From positions 1 through 64,000 of the forward strand of contig NZ_FNOH01000012.1 of NCBI RefSeq assembly GCF_900106535.1: DNA of 64,000 bases, read 5' to 3'. The DNA is from Myxococcus xanthus (GTDB lineage: Bacteria > Myxococcota > Myxococcia > Myxococcales > Myxococcaceae). A program made the translations under genes and the position numbers. Under the pieces are notes generated by a model, which saw only the letters and a list, made by a program, of their open reading frames with translations, was not told the DNA's origin and ran no database searches. Positions 29,520 through 36,600 of this stretch are shown piece after piece; position 1 is the first letter of the stretch, and the number at the start of each line of letters is the position of its first letter.

Positions 29520-30092
29520 TCAGCCCAGCTTCATGCCCTTCGGGCGGGCCAGCAGCCGTTCGATGTAGGCCTCCAGCGCGGGACGCCCCGTCTGGCTGCC
29601 GAAGATGCGCATCCAGATGAACATCGAACCCACCATCACGTCCGCCGCGGTGAAGCGCTCACCGAACAGGTAGGGCCCCTGTCCCAGTTCGCCCTCGACG
29701 ACGTTCAGCACCGTCTCGAAGTCCGTCCAGCCCCGCGCGGGCCCCGTCGGCAGCTTCATCAGGTGGTCACCCATGGAGGGCTCCAGCTGCGACGTGGAGT
29801 ACACCATCAACGACAGGTAGCGCCCCCAGTCCTTGTCACCCGGCTTCGGCGCGAGCTGCGCGTCCGGGAATTTCTCCGCCAGGTAGAGACAGATGGCCGC
29901 GCTCTCGAACAGCCGCGTGTCTCCGTCCACCAAGGCTGGCAATTTCCCAGCGGGGTTGATTTTCAAGAACTCAGGCGACTTGTTCTCCTTCTTCTCGAAG
30001 TCGATGGGGACGATTTCATACTGCGCGCCGCACTCATCCAGCATCCACTTGGCAATGACCGCGCGGCTTCTGGGGTTGAAATAGAGTTTCAT
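29520..30092 (-). CDS. glutathione S-transferase
   Basis: A 190-residue GST. The N-terminal thioredoxin-like domain (1-78) has MKLYFNPRSRAVIAKWML, cis-Pro motif AGKLPALVDG and the glutathione-contact Glu-Ser in LFESAAICLYL. The C-terminal helical domain has N-capping motif FTAADVMVGSM. The N-terminal active-site position is Ser/Asn-like rather than a clear Tyr. It is divergent from the first JmjC gene of the RiPP locus and not obviously part of it. Confidence 0.92.
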   Translation of the reverse strand: MKLYFNPRSRAVIAKWMLDECGAQYEIVPIDFEKKENKSPEFLKINPAGKLPALVDGDTRLFESAAICLYLAEKFPDAQLAPKPGDKDWGRYLSLMVYSTSQLEPSMGDHLMKLPTGPARGWTDFETVLNVVEGELGQGPYLFGERFTAADVMVGSMFIWMRIFGSQTGRPALEAYIERLLARPKGMKLG

Positions 30093-30214
30093 CGTCGGAC
30101 CTGACCTTTCGGATGGAGGACAGCGTTGCCTCCTACCAGAACACCGGCACGGGGCACGGCATCATGCGCGTGAAGAAATCCGCCGCTGGGCGCTCGCCCA
30201 CCCGTCAGACTTCG

Positions 30215-31426
30215 ATGGTGGAATCCCCGCCGATGAGACACGCACCCGAAGACTGGGCCCGCTTCGCGAGCACGCACTGGGAGCAGTCCCCCACGCGGCT
30301 GCGGCTGGGCACCCCGCTCATTCCGCCCGAGCAGGCCTTCCAGGGGCTCGTCTCCATCAGCGCGCCATTCCGCTTCGGTACGCGCTTTGGCGCCCTGCCC
30401 GACGTGCGCTTCTTCGCGGACACCGCGCGTATGCGCGCGCCCGGCACGCTCCTGCCCGGAGAGCAGGACGCGGACGCCACCGCGTATCTCCAGCGCGTCG
30501 GCCGCGAGCTCGGCGCGGCGCGCGGCTTCCAGTGCTTCGTGGAACAGCCGCTCATGCTGGACTACGCGCAGTGGGAGCGGGTGCGCGCCTTCGTCGACGG
30601 CGTGCTGGCGCGAGTCGGCGTGCCCGTTCTGCCCATCATCAGCGACCTGTGGCTGGGACGCTTCACCGAGCCGCCGCAGGGCGCCGCGCGCCGGGAACAC
30701 CATGCCCGCTTCACCGCGGTGCTCCACGGGCGGCTGCGCGTGCGCCAATGGACGAAGGACGCCCACAAGGCCCGGACGGTGGAGGCCCAGGCGGGGGACG
30801 TGCTGTATGCGCCGTCCCACGTCTGGCAGGAGGAGGCGAGCGACGAGGGCGCCCTGGTGCTGCGGCTGTGGATTCCGGTGCGCGGCAGCGAGCCCCTGGA
30901 GGCCGTGAAGGCCCTGGCGGTGAAGCTCCTGGAGAACCAGGGTGAGGCGGATGACGCCGTCCCGTACCTGCCCTTTCCCGGGACGCGTGGACGCACGCCC
31001 GTGCCACGACTGGCGCACACCGCGAGCGCGCTGCGGGCCGTGACGCACGGCCCGGACCTGCGGCAACTGCTGCGCATCGCGTGGGCCCAGCGCGTCAGCG
31101 CCTCCGCGCTGGAGCCGGTGCCTCCGCCGCGTGCCCACGAGCCCCTGGAAGAAGACGCCTACGTGCGGAAGACGCCGCCGGGCCGCGTGGTGCGGATGCT
31201 GGACAGCCCGGGGCAGTGGCTATGGGCCGTCAACGGCCACGCGTTCGCCGGTCCAGGCCCCTTCGCGGCGCACGTACTGGACGCGCTGGCACCGGGCGTC
31301 CCCGTGCGGGTGGGCGCCCTGTGCGGCCTGGGGCGAGGCGCGTCCCAACGCGAGCAGGTGCGGGCCTTGCTGGAAACCCTTCATGCGCTGCGCGGTATCG
31401 AGCGCGTGCCGTCGAAGGAGGCATGA
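30215..31426 (+). CDS. JmjC/cupin-like protein lacking metal ligands (RiPP locus)
   Basis: A 403-residue JmjC-fold protein, paralogous to the next gene: both share DW..F....W...P at the N-terminus, a central cupin core (GDVLYAP / GDILYWP) and a similar C-terminal winged-helix-like region. Aligned with that paralogue, its HxD motif reads H162-H-A164 and the distal His is Gln205, so two of three iron ligands are missing. It is probably a pseudo-oxygenase acting as a partner or recognition subunit. Start: 30215 matches the paralogue's N-terminus; ATGs at 30113 and 30164 are alternatives, but 30113 leaves only 20 bases for divergent promoters with the GST gene. The next gene starts 3 bases downstream. 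Confidence 0.78.
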   Translation: MVESPPMRHAPEDWARFASTHWEQSPTRLRLGTPLIPPEQAFQGLVSISAPFRFGTRFGALPDVRFFADTARMRAPGTLLPGEQDADATAYLQRVGRELGAARGFQCFVEQPLMLDYAQWERVRAFVDGVLARVGVPVLPIISDLWLGRFTEPPQGAARREHHARFTAVLHGRLRVRQWTKDAHKARTVEAQAGDVLYAPSHVWQEEASDEGALVLRLWIPVRGSEPLEAVKALAVKLLENQGEADDAVPYLPFPGTRGRTPVPRLAHTASALRAVTHGPDLRQLLRIAWAQRVSASALEPVPPPRAHEPLEEDAYVRKTPPGRVVRMLDSPGQWLWAVNGHAFAGPGPFAAHVLDALAPGVPVRVGALCGLGRGASQREQVRALLETLHALRGIERVPSKEA

Positions 31427-31429
31427 CGG

Positions 31430-32737
31430 ATGGCCCGCATCGACCTCCAGCGCCGGTTCGACTGGGACACCTTCGTCACGCGCTACTGGAACCAGCGGCC
31501 GGTGCTCTACCAGGCGACGGGCATCAATCCCTTCATGGACACGGACGTGTTCGACGCGGCGCTCGGGGCCTCGCGCGGCGCCATGGAGCCGCCCACGGCG
31601 CTCGAGGCGCGCACGGACGTCCAGTTCACCATCGACCAGGGGCAGCCCGTCCAACTCGGGCCCTGGCTTCCCCGCGACACCGACGGCTCGCTGGACGGCT
31701 ACGACTCGCGGCTCGCGGACGCGCTGGGAACACGTCGCTACGCGCTCATCATCTCCCTGCTGCATTCCCACGGCTTCGGACTCTGGTCCCGCGAGCGGGC
31801 CTTCTTCTCCGACCTCTGGCGGCGCGTGGGGCTGCCCCTGTCAGGCGGCATCACCACGCTGTTCCATGGGAACTACGAGCACAGTCCGGTGGGCGTCCAC
31901 CTGGACCGCTTCACCACGTTCCTCTTCGCCATCCGGGGCCGCAAGCGGATGCGCTTCTGGGCCAAGCGTCCCTGGAGCATGCCCGTCACCACCCTGGTGG
32001 ACTACGCGCCCTATCTGGCGAAGTCCTTCACCGCGGAGGTGGGGCCCGGCGACATCCTCTACTGGCCCGCCAGCTACTACCACGTCGGAGAGAGCGCGAG
32101 CCGGGACGTCGCCACCAGCGTCAACGTGGGCATCCCCGTCACCGGACACCAGGCCCGCTATGACGTGGAGGACCTCGTGGGCCCAGGCCACAGCAACGCA
32201 CCACGCACTCGCGACACGGTGCGTGGCCGTGCGCTGGTACCGGGCGTGCTCGACGGCGACGGCGTGCTGCCGCGTGAGCTGCCCGCCGCCCTGCGGCAGG
32301 CCGCAAACACCTTGCGCGAAAACAGCCGTGACGCACGAACGCAGGCCCACATCCGCACCCTGTGGCTCAACCGGCGCTCCGCGGGCGGCCTCGAGCCCCC
32401 ACCACCTCCCGCGAGACGGCGGCCCCTCAAGGACACAGACATTCTTCACGGGAATAAAAGTTTCCCCATCCTGCTGGAGAAAACAGGAACGGGTTGGTGT
32501 TGCTCAGCCAATGGCAACGCATTGCATGTTTCAGGCCTTCGGCAGCCGGTGAATAAACTTGTCGCGACATTGAACACGGCGCGCACGGTAAGCGTGGGTG
32601 AACTCTTGCACCCCTTCCCCTCGCGAGGCGACCTGCCGCTCCGCGCCTTGAAACCGCTGCCCGCGACGCGGGCGGGCATGCGTCGGATGCTGGAAATTCT
32701 ACTGACATTTCGAGCCATCCAACTGGCAGGCCGATGA
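31430..32737 (+). CDS. JmjC-type Fe/2-oxoglutarate oxygenase (RiPP locus)
   Basis: A 435-residue JmjC/ribosomal-oxygenase-like protein with an intact facial triad: His157-x-Asp159 in SPVGVHLDRFTTFLF and His218 in GDILYWPASYYHVGES. Basic residues in RGRKRMRFW could bind 2-oxoglutarate. The C-terminal ~110 residues resemble a winged helix as in ROX-type hydroxylases. It should hydroxylate a peptide or protein side chain. It is 3 bases after its paralogue and 91 bases before the precursor peptide gene, so the precursor is the obvious substrate candidate. The last ~300 bases are clearly less GC-rich than the rest, suggesting different ancestry or weaker constraint. Confidence 0.85.
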   Translation: MARIDLQRRFDWDTFVTRYWNQRPVLYQATGINPFMDTDVFDAALGASRGAMEPPTALEARTDVQFTIDQGQPVQLGPWLPRDTDGSLDGYDSRLADALGTRRYALIISLLHSHGFGLWSRERAFFSDLWRRVGLPLSGGITTLFHGNYEHSPVGVHLDRFTTFLFAIRGRKRMRFWAKRPWSMPVTTLVDYAPYLAKSFTAEVGPGDILYWPASYYHVGESASRDVATSVNVGIPVTGHQARYDVEDLVGPGHSNAPRTRDTVRGRALVPGVLDGDGVLPRELPAALRQAANTLRENSRDARTQAHIRTLWLNRRSAGGLEPPPPPARRRPLKDTDILHGNKSFPILLEKTGTGWCCSANGNALHVSGLRQPVNKLVATLNTARTVSVGELLHPFPSRGDLPLRALKPLPATRAGMRRMLEILLTFRAIQLAGR

Positions 32738-32761
32738 CGTAGCCAGCAAAGACATCTCAAC

Positions 32762-32790
32762 TTGACTCAAGCGAATTACACACTTTACCA
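32762..32790 (+). promoter_or_regulatory. putative sigma70-type promoter of the precursor peptide gene
   Basis: TTGACT (32762-32767) and TTACCA (32785-32790) are 17 bases apart in an AT-rich stretch. Transcription would start near 32797, giving a ~30-nt leader with a GGAGGA ribosome-binding site at 32818-32823. Confidence 0.55.
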
Positions 32791-32828
32791 TGCTTGAGCT
32801 GTCTGACCCCAACGTGTGGAGGATTCCC

Positions 32829-32972
32829 ATGGTGAAGGCGAAGACGAAGACGAAGGCGTCCAAGCAGACCAAGAAGCTGACCCAGGCGCTTCGGGAGCTG
32901 AACAAGACGACGAAGCCCGCGGGTTCCGCCAACGTGTTCAATACCTGCTCGCGCTTCATGTACTGCGTCTAG
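32829..32972 (+). CDS. candidate RiPP precursor peptide
   Basis: A 47-residue peptide. GGAGGA five bases before ATG 32829 decides the start; an in-frame ATG at 32790 lies on the putative -10. The leader is Lys/Thr-rich then helical (KKLTQALRELNK, about residues 15-26), followed by KPAG and a C-terminal segment SANVFNTCSRFMYCV holding two Ser, one Thr and two Cys spaced C-x5-C. It lies between a JmjC oxygenase and a LanM-type dehydratase gene. A dehydrated, possibly thioether-linked and hydroxylated product is the inference. No GG-type cleavage site is present; a cut near PAG|S is a guess. Confidence 0.72.
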   Translation: MVKAKTKTKASKQTKKLTQALRELNKTTKPAGSANVFNTCSRFMYCV

Positions 32973-33009
32973 GACACGCGCCGCTGGCGCCTGATTGAAC
33001 ACGTCACAC

Positions 33010-33048
33010 GCGCGTCCCGGCCTCGCCGGGCCGCGCGTTTCTATTTTC
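33010..33048 (+). terminator. intrinsic terminator/attenuator between precursor and dehydratase genes
   Basis: A 13-position stem (33010-33022 with 33026-33038, one mismatch) with loop CTC is followed by TTTCTATTTT (33039-33048). It is the best intrinsic terminator in the window. Placed 37 bases after the precursor stop, it would let abundant precursor mRNA and limited dehydratase read-through form. Confidence 0.82.
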
Positions 33049-33072
33049 GCCCCACCGGGCCAGGGCCGACTG

Positions 33073-35016
33073 ATGACGCGAAGGGCGCATGTGCTGCCAT
33101 CCCTTGCACCAACACCTCCAGCCGCCCCACCCCGCTTTCCTCCGCAGACCCGCCGCCTCCTGGAGGCCGTCCGCAAGGGCCCCGAGGCCAGCGACTGCTT
33201 CCCGCCCATTGTCCGGCCCGGCCCCGAGCGTGTGCTGCAAGCGGCGCGCGCCTTCCAAGGTGCCAGTGACGCCGCGCGGCTGGGCGCCCTGCTCTCACAG
33301 CCCGCCTTCCGGCCGCTCGTGGATTTCTATGAAGCCCTGGGCGACGGGTGCGACGCCATTGCCCGGCGACACCCGGGCCTGTTCGGCGCGCGCGTCGTGC
33401 GGCTCACCAACGCGGCGCTGTTCGGCCCGGTGCTGACGGATGCCTTCACCTTGTGCGCCGCCACCCCGGCGACACAGGGGCCCCACCCAGGGCTGCTCCG
33501 CCTGAGGGACGGGTTCCTGGCCTTCTTCGGCCTCTTCACGAAGCGGCTCACACGCGACCTGAAGGCCGGCGTCTTCCGCCGCGCGGGCTTCGAGGGCCCC
33601 GTCACCCAGCTCTGGGCCAACCCCGAGGAGACGCACAACGGGCGGCAGCACGTCCTGCGCGTCCAGTTCCGCCGGGGCGGCGCGCTGGCGTACAAGCCCC
33701 GGCCCGCGAGCGGAGAGGCCCTCTTCCTGGCGGAGCCGGAGCGGCGTGGCCCACGTTCCTTCTTCGCCTGGGTCAACCAGCTCCCGGCGGCCTCGGGAGC
33801 GGTGCGGCTCCCCACCCTGCGCGTCCTGCGCGGACGAGGCAGGGACGCCTTCACGTACAACTGGCAGGACTGGATTGAACGTCCCCGCCAGTGGGGCGTC
33901 CTCCGCGATTCGCCCCAACTGAGGCTCCACGGCTGCCAGTTGCCGCCGCCCCAGGCCGCGCGCTTCTGGCACCACGCGGGCGCCCTCACCGGCACGTGCT
34001 TCGCCGTGGGCGCGGCGGACCTGCAGGGCAGCAACCTGGTGGTGGGCGTCCGGCGCGGTCAACGCGAGCCCCTGCCCTACCTGGTGGACCTGGAGCTGTT
34101 CTTCTGTCCCGTGCGCCGGCTCCCGGAGACAGGGCTGATTTCAGCGGGGAACCGGCGCGGCAACCACCACGTCGGCTTCGAGTGGCGCGCCTGGTGGTGC
34201 ACCACCGGCGGTCCGCTGCTGTGCTTCTTCCCCACCCGGAACGGCGCGCTCCAGCTTCGCCCGCGAAGGCGCGCGTGGGCCCGGGAGGAGGCCCGCTCCG
34301 TGGTGGCGGACACAGACGGCCACGTAGGCTACGCGGCCCACCTGCTGCCCTTCCTGCGCGGCATGTTCGACGTGTGGACCAAGCTGCTCATGGAGCACGA
34401 ACGCGTGACGGCCTTCCTCGCGCGCGCGGCGCGGCGGCACCATGTCCGCGTGCTCGTCAAACCCTCGGACGCGTATGACGCGCCGCTGGAGCACATGATG
34501 CTGGCCTCCTCAGGGCAGGTGCCCGGCGCCAGCGACCGGGGCCGCGTGCGCTTCAGCCCCGAGGAGCGCGAGCAACTGGGCCGCTACGACGTGCCGTACT
34601 TCTTCCGCAAGGCGGACGGCGGTCCCCTGCTGATGATGGATGCGCCGCCCACGTCCGCGGCCTTCCGGCCCGTGGGCGAGCAACAGTTCCTGGGGTCCAC
34701 ACCGCCCCCTGCCCCGCACATCCTGAACGGCGAACAGCTCGGCCTGATGAACCTGGGCGTGGCCCTGCGGGATGCGGTGGACGCCGTCGCCCAGGACCTG
34801 CGCCACCGCGTCCAGGAGGCGCCCCAGTGGGGCGTGCGTCTGTCATTGGCGAAGGACCGCCGCACGGGCGCGGTGTCCTTCGACTGGCCGGAGACGGGCA
34901 AGCGCCTGACGTTCTCCTGGAACCGCCGCACCGTGCGCCTCACCGACGAAGCGCTGGACGAGGCGCCCGCCCCCCAGCCTGGGAGGCGGGCCCGGCGGAA
35001 GCCGCCTACCGCTTGA
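33073..35016 (+). CDS. stand-alone LanM-type dehydratase (DUF4135) lacking a LanC domain
   Basis: A 647-residue protein matching the dehydratase half of class II lanthipeptide synthetases. Kinase-like motifs: Lys in GALAYKPRP, AADLQGSNLVV (usual DLHxxN, with His replaced by Gln), and PYLVDLELFF (DxE). The later GRYDVPYFFRKADGG resembles the LanM DIPYF block but lacks the Thr usually after PYF. It ends after a basic tail where LanM would continue for ~350 residues of zinc cyclase. It would phosphorylate and perhaps eliminate Ser/Thr in the precursor. ATG 33073 is preferred to TTG 32995 because the terminator lies between them. The 3' end overlaps the convergent M20 gene by 11 bases. Confidence 0.85.
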   Translation: MTRRAHVLPSLAPTPPAAPPRFPPQTRRLLEAVRKGPEASDCFPPIVRPGPERVLQAARAFQGASDAARLGALLSQPAFRPLVDFYEALGDGCDAIARRHPGLFGARVVRLTNAALFGPVLTDAFTLCAATPATQGPHPGLLRLRDGFLAFFGLFTKRLTRDLKAGVFRRAGFEGPVTQLWANPEETHNGRQHVLRVQFRRGGALAYKPRPASGEALFLAEPERRGPRSFFAWVNQLPAASGAVRLPTLRVLRGRGRDAFTYNWQDWIERPRQWGVLRDSPQLRLHGCQLPPPQAARFWHHAGALTGTCFAVGAADLQGSNLVVGVRRGQREPLPYLVDLELFFCPVRRLPETGLISAGNRRGNHHVGFEWRAWWCTTGGPLLCFFPTRNGALQLRPRRRAWAREEARSVVADTDGHVGYAAHLLPFLRGMFDVWTKLLMEHERVTAFLARAARRHHVRVLVKPSDAYDAPLEHMMLASSGQVPGASDRGRVRFSPEEREQLGRYDVPYFFRKADGGPLLMMDAPPTSAAFRPVGEQQFLGSTPPPAPHILNGEQLGLMNLGVALRDAVDAVAQDLRHRVQEAPQWGVRLSLAKDRRTGAVSFDWPETGKRLTFSWNRRTVRLTDEALDEAPAPQPGRRARRKPPTA

Positions 35017-36442
35017 AGTGGTCGGCGATGACGCTGGCCACGCAGCAGGTGAGCTTCTTGCCCGTGGGAATGTGGAGGAACTCGTTGGGACCGTGGGCAT
35101 TGCTGCCCGGGCCCAGCAGGCCGGTGATGAGGAACTGCGCCTCCGGGAAGCGCTCGCCCAGCATGCCCATGAAGGGGATGGTGCCGCCCTCGCCCATGGC
35201 CATGGCCGGCCGGCCGAAGTAGGTGGCGGACGCGGACTCCACCGCGTTCGACAGCCAGGAGGCCAGCGGCGGCGCGTCCCAGCCGGTGCTGGACTTCTCA
35301 CCCTCGAACGTCACCGTCGCGCCGTAAGGCGGGTCCTTCACCAGCGTCTGAGTCAGCGCATCCATGGCCGCCTTGGGGTCCACGCGCGGCGGGATGCGCA
35401 TGGACAGCTTCACCGTGGTGAAGGGCCGCAGCACGTTGCCCGCGCTGTTGAGCGCCGGCATGCCGTCCACGCCCGTCACGGACAGCGCCGGACGCCACGT
35501 CCGGTTGAGCACCAGCTCCGCGCCGTCGTCCGACATGGGGCGGATGCCGGGCACCCAGGGGAACTTGGTGAAGACCTCCTCCCCCAGCACCTTGGCCGCC
35601 GCGCGGGCCTGGTCGCGCCGCGCCTCCGGAATCTGCGTGTGCAGGGCCTCCACCAGCACCTTGCCCGTGCCCTCCTCCTCCACGCGAGACAGCACCTGCC
35701 GGAGCACGCGGAAGGACGACGGGACGATTCCGCTCGCGTCCCCGGAGTGCACGCCCTCCGTGAGTACGTCCACCCGCAGGTTGCCGGCCACCATGCCGCG
35801 CAGCGACGTGGTCATCCACAGTTGCTCGTAGTTGGCGCAGCCGGAATCCAGACACACCACCAGCGACGGCTTGCCGATGCGCGGCGCCAGCGCCTCGATG
35901 TAGGCCGGCAAGTCGTAGCTGCCGCTCTCCTCGCACGCCTCGATGAGCACCACGCAGCGCGCGTGCGGCAGGCCCTGCTCGCGCAGCAGGCGGATGGCGG
36001 TGAGCGACGCGAAGGCGGAGTAGCCGTCATCCGCGCCGCCGCGCCCGTAGAGCTTGTCGCCCTCGCGCACCGGCGTCCACGGCGTCAGGCCCTCGCGCCA
36101 ACCCGTCATCTCCGGCTGCTTGTCCAGGTGGCCGTACAAGAGGATGGTGTCGTCGCCCTTCGTCCCGGGCACCTCCATGTAGATGACCGGCGTGCGCTCG
36201 CGGCCCTTCTCGTCCTTGAGGCGCACCACCTCCAGCACCAGGCCGGGCAGGTGCTGGGCCTGCGCGAGGCACCAGTCCGCGACGAGCTGGACGGCGGCCT
36301 CCATGTGGCCGGAGCGGACCCAGTCCGGGTCGAAGGCGGGCGACTTGTTGGGGATACGAATGTAGCGCTCGAGCGCGGGGAGGATTTCCTGCTCCCAGAT
36401 GCGGTCGGACGAGTCGGTGGCGGTCTGGACGTTCATGGCCAT
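35006..36442 (-). CDS. M20 family zinc dipeptidase/carboxypeptidase
   Basis: A 478-residue M20 peptidase. Zinc ligands are recognisable: His and Asp in LLYGHLDKQPE, Asp in GRGGADDGYS, Glu pair in IEACEESGSYD, Asp in VVCLDSGCAN and a final His in GPGSNAHGPNEFLHI. The central dimerisation lid spans ~210-330. There is no signal peptide, so it is cytosolic. It likely hydrolyses dipeptides, as PepV/CNDP relatives do. The start at 36442 (MAMNVQTATDSS) or 36436 is equally possible. Its 3' end overlaps the RiPP dehydratase gene; any role in leader trimming is speculation. Confidence 0.92.
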   Translation of the reverse strand: MAMNVQTATDSSDRIWEQEILPALERYIRIPNKSPAFDPDWVRSGHMEAAVQLVADWCLAQAQHLPGLVLEVVRLKDEKGRERTPVIYMEVPGTKGDDTILLYGHLDKQPEMTGWREGLTPWTPVREGDKLYGRGGADDGYSAFASLTAIRLLREQGLPHARCVVLIEACEESGSYDLPAYIEALAPRIGKPSLVVCLDSGCANYEQLWMTTSLRGMVAGNLRVDVLTEGVHSGDASGIVPSSFRVLRQVLSRVEEEGTGKVLVEALHTQIPEARRDQARAAAKVLGEEVFTKFPWVPGIRPMSDDGAELVLNRTWRPALSVTGVDGMPALNSAGNVLRPFTTVKLSMRIPPRVDPKAAMDALTQTLVKDPPYGATVTFEGEKSSTGWDAPPLASWLSNAVESASATYFGRPAMAMGEGGTIPFMGMLGERFPEAQFLITGLLGPGSNAHGPNEFLHIPTGKKLTCCVASVIADHFKR

Positions 36443-36550
36443 ATCGGGCCGAATCCAGAACACGGGAGAGGGGCCCCTGTCGACAGCGGGAATCCACCAG
36501 GAGGCCGGATGGCGTTGATGGCCCCCATCGGATGCGCTGAAAACGCCCCA

Positions 36551-36576
36551 CCCCGGCACTCCTGGGAGTACCGGGG
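36551..36576 (-). terminator. terminator hairpin after the discoidin-domain gene
   Basis: CCCCGG-C-ACTCC (36551-36562) pairs with GGAGT-A-CCGGGG (36565-36576): 11 bp plus one mismatch, with a very short loop, 25 bases past the stop at 36601. Confidence 0.55.
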
Positions 36577-36600
36577 CGGGCGCCAACTGTCGTCAGCCGT

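Noticed and set aside
32995-33072. TTG start for the RiPP dehydratase
   Set aside because: It has no ribosome-binding site and the intrinsic terminator would lie inside the coding region.
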